From: Neptunicella marina
Lineage (GTDB): Bacteria > Pseudomonadota > Gammaproteobacteria > Enterobacterales > Alteromonadaceae
Direction of reading: 5' to 3'
Length of the DNA stretch: 64,000 nucleotides
Assembly: GCF_014270035.1 (NCBI RefSeq)
Contig: NZ_JACNEP010000003.1
Span: 186,001-250,000, forward strand
This document shows positions 19,901 to 28,796 of this stretch, in pieces. The translations under genes and the position numbers were made by a program. How positions within the stretch are numbered: the first letter of the stretch is position 1; every line of letters begins with the position of its first letter. The notes under the pieces are model-generated. The model ran no database searches, was not told the origin of the DNA, and was given only the letters and a program-made list of their open reading frames with translations.

Positions 19901-20059
19901 CCGGTGTTAATGCAACAGGGCGTGGGATATGAAGTAATGCAGCCTATAGCTGCGCCCATGATTGGCGGCATGATCCTGGCACCATTGGCATCATTATTTG
20001 TGATCCCTGTGTTGTACAAACTGATGCTCAAGCCAAAAGATGCCAAATCAAAGTCATAG
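16937..20059 (+). CDS. cusA: CusA-like heavy-metal RND efflux pump
   Basis: This 1040-residue inner-membrane proton antiporter of the HME-RND family exports Cu(I) or Ag(I). It has the usual plan: TM1, a periplasmic loop, TM2-6 with IAIGALVDAAIVMIENMHKH in TM4, a second periplasmic loop and TM7-12. The three Met residues that hold the metal in E. coli CusA have counterparts in YMPTTQPGIS, LTMVETTI and RIDMLSTGIKTP, which supports Cu/Ag rather than Zn/Co/Ni (CzcA-type) export. It is preceded by AGGAG and the CusB-like gene. No outer-membrane CusC-like factor or CusF chaperone is present here, so a TolC-like protein encoded elsewhere must be used. Confidence 0.93.
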   Translation: MLKRIIQFSMHNALMVVLVALLLAAVGLQSLQKINIDAIPDLSDVQVIVKTQYPGQSPEQVEQQVTYPLSGLLMSVPGVTAVRGYSFYSDSYVYVIFDDDTDMYWARARVMEYLSQAKQILPDSVSSNIGPDASGVGWIYQYALTDTSGTYDLAQLKSLQDFYLKPELQSVAGVSEIASVGGMINSFQVELDPLKLARYKLTTAEVVSAIQTHNGEIGAGVMEQAETEFMLRVRGYLSDIGDFEKIPLPVKNQANIAVTLKDVAIIHRGPVMRRGIAELDGKGEVVGGIVVMRSGENAQQVIQQVKAKIEQLSAGLPQGVSIKSVYDRSQFIQASVDHLWHKLLLEMALVAGVLLIFLLHVRSAIVALIILPLSLLMSLLLMQQLSITANIMSLGGIAIAIGALVDAAIVMIENMHKHVEEFVHQHQQQPDATQRWQLATISAQQVGPALFWSLIIITVSFFPVFALHGQEGKLFTPLALTKSFAMAASALLAITLIPVLMGWWVKGKIISEKANPISRVCIFLYRPLLKQALRFPKLIVLLALLIVASAWYPLKQLGYEFMPRIDEGTLMYMPTTQPGISVGKAAQLLQQTDRIIKTLPEVESVFGKIGRADTATDPAPLTMVETTINLKPKSEWREGLTLDDLIAELDAKIQIPGLTNAWVQPIKTRIDMLSTGIKTPLAMSLSGDDPQQLEQIATQVESVLKTLPTTASVVTQRSAQGNYIDIQPRLSELGQYGMTLQQFNQLLQTAVGGSAIGEVIKGKERYPINVRFLRDYRDSVESLKELPIITPAGAYIPLQKLADINIATGPAMLKSENARPITRVLIETKDVSVGEYIQQAAPLLAQKVSLPARYSLSWSGAYQSIERVNKRMQQIIPVTLVIVLLLLFICLQSWRQSLMVLLTLPLAVTGSLWMMWYWQLHFSVAAAVGMIALAGVAAEFGVVMLVYLNQACQSMASPSQFTQAIIAGAVQRIRPKVMTVATIVLSLLPVLMQQGVGYEVMQPIAAPMIGGMILAPLASLFVIPVLYKLMLKPKDAKSKS

Positions 20060-20092
20060 TATTGTGCATTTAATTGAGTATAAAATGCGCCA

Positions 20093-20338
20093 ATGCGACA
20101 AATTGAAATCTTTGAAATTCAAAGTCCTTGCATTGGCGTATGTCAGTCAGGTCCAAAGGGTAATTGTCTCGGGTGTTTCAGAACCCGCGAGGAGCGCCTG
20201 TACTGGATTCAGCTCGAAGATGATGTAAAACGCAAAATCATTAAAGCCTGCGCTATGCGTAAAAAGCGTGCGCAGGCTAAATCCAAAACGTCAGAAGAAC
20301 CAACTCAGCCGCCTCAACAACAATCTTTTTGGGATTAA
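20093..20338 (+). CDS. DUF1289-domain small protein
   Basis: This 81-residue cytoplasmic protein matches the DUF1289 family: an N-terminal SPCIGVCQ, then GNCLGCFRTREER, giving a conserved four-cysteine cluster (CxxxC...CxxC) likely to bind a metal, followed by an aromatic YWIQL segment and a basic, low-complexity tail. Function is unknown in the family. It starts 33 bp after the CusA-like gene and may be read through from it, but there is no functional reason to link them. Its stop codon overlaps that of the convergent lipoprotein gene by 4 bp. Confidence 0.85.
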   Translation: MRQIEIFEIQSPCIGVCQSGPKGNCLGCFRTREERLYWIQLEDDVKRKIIKACAMRKKRAQAKSKTSEEPTQPPQQQSFWD

Positions 20339-21054
20339 ACCTGCTCTTTGAGCCGGGTTAAGTCGCTTCTTAAGTTAACCAGCCATTGTTTAAACGCGCG
20401 TCGCCACGCTGCTTTTTGATTTTGCTTGCTATTGGTTGAACCCATTGCACCATCGTATCGAAATGAACGACCGGCCACGCCCAGGGTTAAATTGACTGTG
20501 TCTTCAATCACCGCTACTAATTCACCGCTGGATGATTTAGCTAATACCGCCTGGATTTTGGCGCTACCAAAAGACGAGACATATTTATCCATGTTGGTTG
20601 GGTTATCCCAGCTGCCATCTTTGCTGGTGGTGGGGTGATATTCCAATAAGCGGAATTGCACCGCTAATACATTGTCACCACCAGTGCGGGTGGCTTCAAA
20701 GGCTTTACCTTCGGCAAAGACAAACTGGGCGAGTTGATCGAACTGATCAGCGATGTCAAAAATATCTTGCGCCTGAGCTTGTTGCCAGCTGCGGTTGATA
20801 TCATCGTCGTCGGTGGGTGGCATCACTAATTTTTCGACATTTAACTTAAATACGATCAGTTTATCCACGGCTTTAAAGTCCGCTAAGGAATGCACTACAA
20901 ACCTGTCAAAATGCGTTTGTTGTAATTGCTGCAAAGGCCGGGAGGTATCGCTTGCCAAAGGTGCTGATTCGATATTCGATTTGCATCCCATTAACGCTGC
21001 CAATAAAAGACTGGTTGTGCAAAAAAGTTGTCGTAATGTCCGTTTTACCCACAT
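20335..21054 (-). CDS. Putative lipoprotein, DUF3313-like
   Basis: The 239-residue product has a lipoprotein signal peptide with a lipobox ALMGC (Cys24). The mature domain contains an alternating strand and helix pattern, including VFKLNVEKLVM, ILAVQFRLLEYHP-like and ELVAVIEDTVN strands, and a Trp-rich C-terminal helix (KAAWRRAFKQWLVNLRSDL). This pattern resembles DUF3313-type lipoproteins, but I hold that match loosely. It lies 10 bp downstream of a secreted esterase gene and is probably in its operon. The role is unknown, perhaps envelope-associated. Confidence 0.55.
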   Translation of the reverse strand: MWVKRTLRQLFCTTSLLLAALMGCKSNIESAPLASDTSRPLQQLQQTHFDRFVVHSLADFKAVDKLIVFKLNVEKLVMPPTDDDDINRSWQQAQAQDIFDIADQFDQLAQFVFAEGKAFEATRTGGDNVLAVQFRLLEYHPTTSKDGSWDNPTNMDKYVSSFGSAKIQAVLAKSSSGELVAVIEDTVNLTLGVAGRSFRYDGAMGSTNSKQNQKAAWRRAFKQWLVNLRSDLTRLKEQV

Positions 21055-21064
21055 GTCAATCCAC

Positions 21065-22159
21065 TTAATTTACTTTTGTGTAATTGACTGAGCTTGCAAA
21101 GGTATTGAGTGTTAATCCATTAACTTTGTTGGTTTCGCTACTATGAAAATTCACTTTAAAAAACTCGCCACGATGAAAAAACTGCTGCGGGTTTGCAGCC
21201 AGAAGGGATGTGGCTTTTCCCTTTAATACAGCGCTGAGTTGGGACAATGACTTGTCTAACACTATTTTGATATCCGGCTGATTGGCAGCCTGATAAAGCC
21301 CTGTGTATTGTTTCAGCTGTACTTGAGTTAAGTTGATGGCGGGTTTGGCAAACACATATTGCAAACCACGGGTATCTCCCTCGGCTTTTACCCCGGAATG
21401 ACCGGCGCCAAGTACCACATGCTTTTGCCATTGCAGATTAGGCAAGTTTTGTTGAGTCAGGAAATCTGCCATTTGCATTACGGGTGTATATAAGGTTTCC
21501 AGTTCACTGACTGGCATAAACATTTTTATAGGGTGGGGAGGCGGATTCTTAAGGTATTGTTTGGCTGATGTATACAAAACGCCATCATCCCAATCAACAG
21601 CAGGGCTCGATGGTATATACTGATTAAAGCGCTGCGGCTGATTGAACATGGCATACAAGGTAAAAAGCCCGCCTAGCGAACTCCCCATCAAGGTTCGGTT
21701 ATCATTGCTACGAAATTGTTCATCGATAAACGGGATAATTTCCTGGTCGATGACTTTTAAAAATGTTGCAGCTTGTCCTGAACCGCCATTACCATCCATA
21801 TCACTGGGGGTAAAGTCTCGGCGGCGCAGTTTATTGGCATCAGCATTCTCGCCGCCCCAGGTAATGCCCACTAAAATCAGTTCAGGCAAAAATCCATCAT
21901 AATATTGCTGGCCATATATCGCGCTGAGAAGAGGAAAATCCCACTGCGCATCAAGTAAATACACCACTGGGTAATGTTTATTTGTATCTGTATAATTGGC
22001 CGGCAATTGAATATGCAGCCTGTAGACTTGCTGATTGATGTTAGATTTAATGTCTTTTGTCTGGGTATTCGGCAATGTGACCTCGGCCCTGATTGCAACC
22101 GATAAAAGCCATAGTACTGACAGAAAAACCTTTAATAAGCTAAAACATGAGATTCGCAT
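21065..22159 (-). CDS. Secreted alpha/beta-hydrolase esterase (esterase D / Fes-like family)
   Basis: This 364-residue exported protein (signal peptide about residues 1-25) belongs to the COG2819-type putative esterases related to siderophore and feruloyl esterases. Visible parts are the strand HYPVVYLLDAQWDFP, the nucleophile elbow MGSSLGGLFTLYAMF with its Ser, and HSGVKAEG supplying a likely catalytic His. A C-terminal extension of about 100 residues (from INLTQVQLKQYTGLY) resembles the small domain seen after some beta-lactamase-like or esterase domains. I chose the ATG at 22159 because GGAG lies just upstream; an ATG four codons earlier lacks a ribosome site. Substrate unknown. Confidence 0.8.
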   Translation of the reverse strand: MRISCFSLLKVFLSVLWLLSVAIRAEVTLPNTQTKDIKSNINQQVYRLHIQLPANYTDTNKHYPVVYLLDAQWDFPLLSAIYGQQYYDGFLPELILVGITWGGENADANKLRRRDFTPSDMDGNGGSGQAATFLKVIDQEIIPFIDEQFRSNDNRTLMGSSLGGLFTLYAMFNQPQRFNQYIPSSPAVDWDDGVLYTSAKQYLKNPPPHPIKMFMPVSELETLYTPVMQMADFLTQQNLPNLQWQKHVVLGAGHSGVKAEGDTRGLQYVFAKPAINLTQVQLKQYTGLYQAANQPDIKIVLDKSLSQLSAVLKGKATSLLAANPQQFFHRGEFFKVNFHSSETNKVNGLTLNTFASSVNYTKVN

Positions 22160-22330
22160 ATTAAACTCCATTTAATCTGTTTGATTTTTATACTAAAAAA
22201 CTAATTTACTCTTAATTTCACATACAATGTAATAAAGTTTGTGTATATAGAGTAAAGATAAATGAAATCGTCTATTCTCAATAAGTAGATATATTATCTG
22301 ATAATTCGCTGTTGTTTTTGAGGTGCGCTT

Positions 22331-23176
22331 ATGGAAGCCATTGAATACGCAAAAAATGTAACCGAATCCTTTGCTTTGCCGGATGCATGCACTCGTATTA
22401 AGGAGTTGTTGGAAGACGACTGCTCGACAGCAGATGATATTGCCGAAGTGGTAGCTCTGGACCCTTCGTTGAGTATTAAACTTTTGAAGCTGGCTAATAG
22501 CGCTTTATATAATTTCCCCAGTCCGATTAATACCATCGCCAAAGCCGTCAACGTGATTGGCGGACGTTCGCTTTATAATCTTGTGATTACCGAAACCGCT
22601 ACCACTGCTTTTCGTCATTTCGAAAACAATGCGATTAATCTTGAACGTTTTTGGCAACAAAGCGTTTATGCCTCGCTGGTTGCGAAAGAACTGGCCACTC
22701 AGGCCAATATTCGTGATGTTGAACGTTATTTCCTGTTGGGCTTGTTACATAATTTTGGTGAGCTGGCGGTCGCTACACAAACACCGCAAAAAGCCACTTT
22801 GTGTGAAGATTACAACGAAAAATTAAAGCCCTGGCAGTTACAGCAAAGTATTTTAGGGTTTACCTACGCGGATGTTACCGCTGAAATTGTAAAGCTTTGG
22901 GGATTACCCGATGAGTTATATCGTCCGATTGAACATCAAAATGATGTGATGTGGGCGTTAGATGATCAGGATACTGCTATCCTGAACGCTTCAGCCCGAA
23001 TTGCGCTCTCTATCGTACACCCGGATAAATACAGTCAAACTAAAATACTCAATCCGGAGATTATAAAAAGCTTTGGTCTGCATGCTGAGGAAGTGGTGGA
23101 AGCCTCTCAGTATGCCAGAATGGAAGCCTATAATATTCTGGTGATCATGAATCCGGATTTGTTTTTAATCCATTGA
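22331..23176 (+). CDS. HDOD-domain signalling protein
   Basis: This 281-residue cytoplasmic protein consists almost entirely of an HDOD domain, a catalytically modified relative of HD phosphohydrolases used in bacterial signalling. Recognisable blocks are LLEDDCSTADDIAEVVALDPSLSIKLLKLANSALY near the N-terminus, INTIAKAVNVIGGRSLYNLVI, and FLLGLLHNFGELAVA, in which the usual His-Asp of HD enzymes is replaced by HN. It therefore should bind rather than hydrolyse. The C-terminal half includes a second helical region. It stands alone; a divergent esterase lies upstream and acnB downstream. Partner systems are usually two-component or GGDEF/EAL circuits. Confidence 0.88.
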   Translation: MEAIEYAKNVTESFALPDACTRIKELLEDDCSTADDIAEVVALDPSLSIKLLKLANSALYNFPSPINTIAKAVNVIGGRSLYNLVITETATTAFRHFENNAINLERFWQQSVYASLVAKELATQANIRDVERYFLLGLLHNFGELAVATQTPQKATLCEDYNEKLKPWQLQQSILGFTYADVTAEIVKLWGLPDELYRPIEHQNDVMWALDDQDTAILNASARIALSIVHPDKYSQTKILNPEIIKSFGLHAEEVVEASQYARMEAYNILVIMNPDLFLIH

Positions 23177-23265
23177 TAATTCACTATTTGTCGTTTTTAT
23201 CGCCACATTTTCTGGATTTATACCGGATATAAGTAAACAAAACATAACAGCGATGTTATTTAATG

Positions 23266-23295
23266 CGCCTAGCCAGTATACTGCTGGCGTTTTTG
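23266..23295 (+). terminator. Probable terminator after the HDOD gene
   Basis: An imperfect GC-rich hairpin (CGCCTAGCCAG ... CTGCTGGCG) is followed by TTTTTG, about 90 bp past the stop and 100 bp before acnB. Confidence 0.6.
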
Positions 23296-23393
23296 TATAG
23301 TCGTGCTTAAATCAAATTCCCTTACTGATGACAGGGTTACTTATTTTCATCGGTAGATAACAAGATAAAGCAGTTAACCAAGAGGACAATGTT

Positions 23394-26006
23394 GTGTTAG
23401 AAGCATATCGTCAACACGTTGCTGAACGTGAAGCTGAAGGCATTCCACCTAAGCCACTGAATGCTGAGCAAGTAGCAGGTTTAGTTGAGTTATTAAAAGC
23501 ACCACCTGCGGGTGAGGAAGATTTTTTACTGGAGCTGCTGTCTGAGCGTGTTCCTCCTGGTGTGGATGAAGCCGCCTATGTTAAAGCGGGTTTCCTGACT
23601 GCTATCGTTAATGGTGAAGCAACGTCTCCACTTATCAGTAAAGACGCAGCTATCCAGTTACTGGGTAACATGCACGGTGGTTACAATATTGCGACTCTGG
23701 TTGCAGCACTAGATGACGCAGAACTGGCTGAGTTAGCGGCTGAAGAATTAAAACACACCTTGCTGATGTTTGATGCTTTCCACGATGTGGAAGAAAAAGC
23801 CAAAGCAGGTAACAAATTTGCACAAGACGTAGTAGAAAGCTGGGCGGAAGGTGAGTGGTTTACGTCACGTAACGACATTCCTGAGAAAATCACCTGTACC
23901 GTGTTTAAGGTAACCGGTGAAACCAATACCGACGATTTATCACCTGCACCAGATGCATGGTCTCGTCCGGATATCCCACTGCATGCTAAAGCCATGTACA
24001 AAATGACCCGTGACGGTTTAACACCAGAAACCCACGGTGAAGTAGGTCCTCTGGCGCAAATTGAAGAAATCAAAGCTAAAGGTCATCCAGTTGCATTTGT
24101 GGGTGATGTTGTAGGTACCGGTTCTTCGCGTAAATCTGCGACTAATTCAGTATTGTGGTTCTTCGGTGAAGATTTACCGGGTGTGCCTAACAAACGTGGT
24201 GGTGGTATTTGTATCGGCTCTAAAGTGGCGCCTATTTTCTTCAACACCATGGAAGATGCTGGTGCGTTAGTATTTGAAGCTGACGTTGAAAAAATGAATA
24301 TGGGTGATGTGATCGAAATTTCACCACTGGATGGCGTTATCAAAAACGCAGACAGCGGTGAAGTGATTGCTGAGTACGATTACAAATCTAAAGTATTGTT
24401 AGATGAAGTCCGTGCTGGTGGCCGTATCAACCTGATCATTGGTCGTGGTTTAACTGAAAAAGCGCGTGAATCTTTAGGTTTAGGTCCCTCTGAATTATTC
24501 CGTAAACCAGAGCAACCTGCTGATACTGGCAAAGGTTATACCCTGGCACAGAAGATGGTAGGTAAAGCCTGTGGTGTGGAAGGTGTTCGTCCAGGCACTT
24601 ACTGCGAACCTAAAATGACCACGGTTGGCTCACAGGATACTACCGGTCCTATGACGCGTGATGAGTTAAAAGACTTGGCCTGTTTAGGTTTCTCTGCTGA
24701 TTTAACCATGCAGTCTTTCTGTCACACCGCGGCTTATCCTAAGCCGGTAGATATTGAAACTCAGCATACTCTGCCTGATTTCATTATGAACCGTGGTGGT
24801 GTGAGCTTGCGTCCAGGTGACGGTATTATCCACAGCTGGTTAAACCGTATGTTATTGCCAGATACCGTAGGTACAGGTGGTGACTCTCATACGCGTTTCC
24901 CATTAGGTATTTCTTTCCCTGCGGGTTCTGGTTTGGTTGCTTTCGCAGCGGCAACTGGTGTTATGCCACTGGATATGCCTGAATCAATTTTGGTGCGTTT
25001 TAAAGGTGAGATGCAGCCGGGTATCACGCTACGTGATTTGGTACATGCTATTCCGCTGTACGCTATCAAAGCTGGTTTGTTAACGGTTGAGAAAAAAGGT
25101 AAGAAAAATGCCTTCTCTGGTCAGATTCTGGAAATTGAAGGTCTGGAAAACTTAACGGTTGAGCAAGCGTTTGAATTATCTGATGCATCAGCCGAGCGTT
25201 CTGCAGCAGGTTGTACTATCAAGCTGTCTCAGGAGTCTGTTGCTGAGTACCTGCAATCAAACATCACCATGTTACGTTGGATGATTAAAGAAGGTTACGG
25301 CGATCCGCGTACTCTTGAACGTCGTGCACGTAAGATGGAAGAGTGGTTAGCTAATCCAGAACTGATGGAAGCTGACGCTGACGCAGAATACAAAGAAATC
25401 ATCGAAATTGATTTGGCTGATATTCAGGAGCCAATCGTTTGTTGTCCAAACGATCCGGATGATGCAAAAGTATTATCTGATGTAGCAGGTGATAAAGTTG
25501 ACGAAGTCTTCATCGGCTCTTGTATGACTAACATCGGTCACTTCCGCGCGGCAGGTAAACTGCTTGAGCAAAACAAAGATCCTTTGACTACGCGTTTGTG
25601 GATTTCTCCACCAACCAAAATGGATAAAGCGCAGTTAATGGAAGAAGGTTACTACAACATTTATGGCCGTGCTGGTGTGCGTACAGAAATGCCAGGATGT
25701 TCATTGTGTATGGGTAACCAGGCACGTGTTGAAGCCGGTGCAACAGTACTGTCTACCTCAACCCGTAACTTCCCGAATCGTTTAGGTGATGGCGCAAATG
25801 TCTATCTGACATCAGCTGAACTGGCGGCGGTTGGTGCCATTGTGGGTCGTTTACCTACCAAAGATGAGTATCTGGAATACGCCAGCAAAATTGAGTCTAT
25901 GAGTGCGGATGTATTCCGTTACCTCAACTTCGATAAAATGGATGAGTTTAAACAGGCAGAAGAAGACGCCAAGAAAAACATCATTCCTACATTGAATGTG
26001 GCTTAA
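23394..26006 (+). CDS. acnB: Bifunctional aconitate hydratase B / 2-methylisocitrate dehydratase
   Basis: AcnB interconverts citrate and isocitrate in the TCA cycle and also acts in the methylcitrate cycle. The 870-residue product has the AcnB layout, with the N-terminal HEAT-like domain ([32 protein letters not shown]) and the swivelling domain next ([16 protein letters not shown]). The catalytic [4Fe-4S] domains follow, with cluster cysteines in [13 protein letters not shown] and [10 protein letters not shown]. Near-identity to the enterobacterial protein is visible over long stretches. The start is a GTG at 23394 with AGAGGA upstream. It stands alone between two terminators. Confidence 0.97.
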   Translation: MLEAYRQHVAEREAEGIPPKPLNAEQVAGLVELLKAPPAGEEDFLLELLSERVPPGVDEAAYVKAGFLTAIVNGEATSPLISKDAAIQLLGNMHGGYNIATLVAALDDAELAELAAEELKHTLLMFDAFHDVEEKAKAGNKFAQDVVESWAEGEWFTSRNDIPEKITCTVFKVTGETNTDDLSPAPDAWSRPDIPLHAKAMYKMTRDGLTPETHGEVGPLAQIEEIKAKGHPVAFVGDVVGTGSSRKSATNSVLWFFGEDLPGVPNKRGGGICIGSKVAPIFFNTMEDAGALVFEADVEKMNMGDVIEISPLDGVIKNADSGEVIAEYDYKSKVLLDEVRAGGRINLIIGRGLTEKARESLGLGPSELFRKPEQPADTGKGYTLAQKMVGKACGVEGVRPGTYCEPKMTTVGSQDTTGPMTRDELKDLACLGFSADLTMQSFCHTAAYPKPVDIETQHTLPDFIMNRGGVSLRPGDGIIHSWLNRMLLPDTVGTGGDSHTRFPLGISFPAGSGLVAFAAATGVMPLDMPESILVRFKGEMQPGITLRDLVHAIPLYAIKAGLLTVEKKGKKNAFSGQILEIEGLENLTVEQAFELSDASAERSAAGCTIKLSQESVAEYLQSNITMLRWMIKEGYGDPRTLERRARKMEEWLANPELMEADADAEYKEIIEIDLADIQEPIVCCPNDPDDAKVLSDVAGDKVDEVFIGSCMTNIGHFRAAGKLLEQNKDPLTTRLWISPPTKMDKAQLMEEGYYNIYGRAGVRTEMPGCSLCMGNQARVEAGATVLSTSTRNFPNRLGDGANVYLTSAELAAVGAIVGRLPTKDEYLEYASKIESMSADVFRYLNFDKMDEFKQAEEDAKKNIIPTLNVA

Positions 26007-26020
26007 TTTAGTCATTTGAT

Positions 26021-26047
26021 AAAAGCCGGGTTTAACCCGGCTTTTTT
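26021..26047 (+). terminator. Rho-independent terminator after acnB
   Basis: AAAAGCCGGGTT pairs directly with AACCCGGCTTTT around a short loop and is followed by more T residues. It lies 14 bp past the acnB stop. Confidence 0.93.
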
Positions 26048-26067
26048 ATGTCTGTTGGAGTTGCAAA

Positions 26068-27072
26068 ATGTCTGTTGTACGTATTGCCGTTAGTGGCTTT
26101 GGCGCCATTGGTTTGCAAGTGGCTAAACTGTTGTTGGCGCGCCAGGATTCTTTAAAGCACAGGTATGAAAAGACATTGCTTATTAGCGGTGTTTGCGGCT
26201 CAAAAGGTGGTGTGGTTGAGCCTGAAGGTTTAAGTCTTGAGCAGCTCGATAAAAAGAACTTTGTTGCAGGACTAACCGGGATGTCTTTTATTCAAAAGGT
26301 TGAGGCAGATATTCTAATTGAAGCCGGCCCCAGCAATATACAAACCGGGCAGCCGGGTTTTGATTATGGCATGGCTGCATTAGATAAAAATATGCATCTG
26401 GTGTTTGCATCCAAAGGGGCGCTGGTTTGTCACTATGCCAGCTTGATACAGACGGCGAACAATAATCAAAAACAAATTAAGTTAAGTGCGGCAACGGCCT
26501 CGGCCATGCCGACTATCGATTTTGTTGAGCGCTGTTTAGCCGGTGCCACCATTAAAAAAATCGAAGCCATATTAACTGGTACCAGTAATCTGATTTTGAC
26601 CGACATGTTACAAAGTGGTAGCGACTATAAAACAGCTCTGCATAAAGCGCAGCAGTTAGGAATTGCTGATCCGGACCCGAGTTTTGATGTAGAAGGCTGG
26701 GATACTGCCAGCAAACTGGTGATTATGGCTGCGCGTTTGTTTAATACACCTCTGGATATTCAGCTATTAGCCAAAGATTCACTGACAGACATAAATAAAG
26801 AGCAAGTGATGGGCTGGCAGCAGCAAGGTTTACAACCAAGATTAATCGCCAGTATTGATTTCACCACGCCTCAGCCGAGCTATCTGGTTAAATTAAAACT
26901 TTATGATAAGCACGATGCATTTTACGCGGTTAACGGTGCTACCAAAGCCATATGGGTTGATACCGAAGAAATGGGCTGCTTTTATTTAACGGGTGGCACA
27001 TCTAATCCTCTGGCAACGGCGGCTGCGGTGGTTAAGGATATTGAGCAGCTGTTAATGGATAAGTTGTTGTAA
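26068..27072 (+). CDS. Homoserine dehydrogenase-like NAD(P)-dependent oxidoreductase, no ACT domain
   Basis: This 334-residue protein has an N-terminal Rossmann fold (VRIAVSGFGAIGLQVAKLL) and the homoserine-dehydrogenase catalytic core: ILTGTSNLILTDML and DPDPSFDVEGWDTASKLVIMA, the latter holding the Asp/Lys pair used in hydride transfer. Homoserine dehydrogenase reduces aspartate semialdehyde to homoserine. The usual C-terminal ACT regulatory domain is absent, and the gene stands alone rather than fused to aspartate kinase or beside thrB/thrC. It may therefore be a specialised or catabolic enzyme acting on a related aldehyde or alcohol. The start ATG follows GTTGGAG. Confidence 0.8.
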   Translation: MSVVRIAVSGFGAIGLQVAKLLLARQDSLKHRYEKTLLISGVCGSKGGVVEPEGLSLEQLDKKNFVAGLTGMSFIQKVEADILIEAGPSNIQTGQPGFDYGMAALDKNMHLVFASKGALVCHYASLIQTANNNQKQIKLSAATASAMPTIDFVERCLAGATIKKIEAILTGTSNLILTDMLQSGSDYKTALHKAQQLGIADPDPSFDVEGWDTASKLVIMAARLFNTPLDIQLLAKDSLTDINKEQVMGWQQQGLQPRLIASIDFTTPQPSYLVKLKLYDKHDAFYAVNGATKAIWVDTEEMGCFYLTGGTSNPLATAAAVVKDIEQLLMDKLL

Positions 27073-27249
27073 TCTGTCGCAAATTGCCAACAATTTTACT
27101 ATGAAGTAATTACCCGTGAAAAAGTAAAAATTTCTCGAATCGATTGAGTGAATTGTTTGTTATTTTGTAAAAAACCTTTAAAAACAAATAGATAAATAGT
27201 TGGCATCCATTTGGCAAAAGGATAATTGAACTTTAAAAAGGAGAGCATT

Positions 27250-27801
27250 ATGAATCGTTCAATTATTTCAGTATTAGTCGCAGCATCTTTAACAACCGTT
27301 AGTGCAACTGCCAGTGCAGATAATAGCTGGAAGAATGAAGCGAAAGATGCGTGGATTGATGGTAAAGCTGAAACAACCCTGTTACTTAATGGTAATTTAA
27401 ACTCATTTACTATCAATACCGATGTAAAAAATGGTGAAGTTACCCTAACTGGCACGGTAGAAAGTGATGTCGATAAAGCGTTAGCTGAAGAACTGGTTTC
27501 TTCGCTTGATGGGGTGAGTGACGTTGATAATCAGTTAACTGTAAAAGCAGACAAAGAACAAAAGAAAGACAGTAAAATAATGAAAGGACTAAAAGACTCA
27601 AAAGTGGAAACCGTGGTGAAAACCCGTTTGCTGTTTGAATCTGAAGTCAGTGGTTTAGATATCGAAGTCGAAGCCAAAGATGGTGTGGTTACCCTGTCAG
27701 GCAAGGTTGAAACAGATGCGGAGCGTGACCTTGCGATTGCAATTGCCAAAAATACCAACGATGTAAAACGTGTGAATGATGAATTACATGTTGCTAGCTA
27801 A
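27250..27801 (+). CDS. Periplasmic protein with two BON domains (OsmY-like)
   Basis: The 183-residue product has a signal peptide (about residues 1-24, ending ATASA) and two BON domains. The first spans about residues 34-100 (KAETTLLLNGNLNSFTINTD; GEVTLTGTVESDVDKALA), the second about 115-180 (VETVVKTRLLFESEVSGLDIEV; GVVTLSGKVETDAERDLA). BON domains bind phospholipid surfaces, and OsmY-type proteins are envelope stress proteins or chaperones. ATG 27250 has AAGGAGAG upstream and is chosen over an earlier TTG. Single-gene unit followed by a terminator. Confidence 0.92.
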   Translation: MNRSIISVLVAASLTTVSATASADNSWKNEAKDAWIDGKAETTLLLNGNLNSFTINTDVKNGEVTLTGTVESDVDKALAEELVSSLDGVSDVDNQLTVKADKEQKKDSKIMKGLKDSKVETVVKTRLLFESEVSGLDIEVEAKDGVVTLSGKVETDAERDLAIAIAKNTNDVKRVNDELHVAS

Positions 27802-27823
27802 TTGCTAATGTAGAATGAAGTTT

Positions 27824-27849
27824 AAAACCGGTCTTTTGGCCGGTTTTTT
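27824..27849 (+). terminator. Rho-independent terminator after the BON protein
   Basis: AAAACCGG pairs with CCGGTTTT around an 8-base loop, with T-run, 22 bp after the stop. Confidence 0.9.
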
Positions 27850-27950
27850 ATGTTTAATCGACGTTATACGGTAATTAACTGATTGAAATAAAAGCGATAT
27901 CAGGTAGGGTAGCCGTTCCTTTTTTACATGCCAGGACACGAATTATACCA

Positions 27951-28691
27951 ATGCGGTTTCCAGGTTTTTTCATTTTACTCACCGGACTTTTCACTATATC
28001 TCACGCCAGAGCTGAAGTTATGAGTGACACCTCCAGAAACCGTGATATTCCTGTGCAAATTAGCATGCCGGACAACCCCAATGTCTGTAAAGCAACGGCT
28101 AAATGTCAGGTGGCATTTCTAAGTGCCGGTTATGGCGTATCTCATACCGAATATCAGTTTATTGCCAAACAATTAACTGCACTTGACTATTTAGTGGTGG
28201 CGATTGGCCACGAACTAGCAGGTGATCTGCCGTTATCAGTTGAAGGTAATTTGTATCAAACACGCCAGGAAAACTGGAAGCGCGGTGCACAAACTCTCAA
28301 CTTTATTCGAGGTACGTTGCAAAAACGTTATCAGAACTATGATTTTAATCACTTGTTGTTGGTCGGACATTCCAACGGCGGGGATATTTCTGCCTGGCTG
28401 AGCAATCAACATAAAAATTATGTGTCAGCACTAATAACCTTAGATCATCGTCGTGTTCCCTTGCCCCGAGTGCATAAAATAAAGGTGTTATCCATTCGTG
28501 GCAGCGATTTCCCGGCAGATAAAGGGGTATTGCCAACAAATGAAGAGAAGCGCAAGTATAAAAGTTGTATCGTCACTATCCCAGGTTCACGACATAACGA
28601 TATGACAGATAATGGCCCACAATGGTTAAAAGTTAAGATTTCTCAGTTGATACACGGGTACTTGCAAGGGAATTCCTGCCAGTCGCTTTAA
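27951..28691 (+). CDS. Exported alpha/beta hydrolase
   Basis: This 246-residue protein has an N-terminal signal peptide (residues 1-21, HARAEV junction). The alpha/beta hydrolase fold shows strand AKCQVAFLSAGYG, the nucleophile elbow LLLVGHSNGGDISAWL with Ser, a probable acid in SIRGSDFPADKG and the catalytic His in GSRHNDMTD. It is a likely esterase or lipase of small size. A Cys pair (Cys46 and Cys52 region) may form a disulfide. No neighbouring gene suggests its substrate. The ATG start has only a weak ribosome site. Confidence 0.8.
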   Translation: MRFPGFFILLTGLFTISHARAEVMSDTSRNRDIPVQISMPDNPNVCKATAKCQVAFLSAGYGVSHTEYQFIAKQLTALDYLVVAIGHELAGDLPLSVEGNLYQTRQENWKRGAQTLNFIRGTLQKRYQNYDFNHLLLVGHSNGGDISAWLSNQHKNYVSALITLDHRRVPLPRVHKIKVLSIRGSDFPADKGVLPTNEEKRKYKSCIVTIPGSRHNDMTDNGPQWLKVKISQLIHGYLQGNSCQSL

Positions 28692-28755
28692 TATAAAGCC
28701 TGAATTATGCAAGCCATCTTATTGCTAACAAAGTTGTGGTAATTAAGTATGATAA

Positions 28756-28780
28756 AAAACCCGTCCAGTGGACGGGTTTT
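28756..28780. terminator. Bidirectional Rho-independent terminator
   Basis: A perfect 11-bp stem, AAAACCCGTCC-AGT-GGACGGGTTTT, lies between the convergent hydrolase and DUF2383 genes and can serve both. Confidence 0.92.
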
Positions 28781-28796
28781 GACTTACGCGGCCAGT

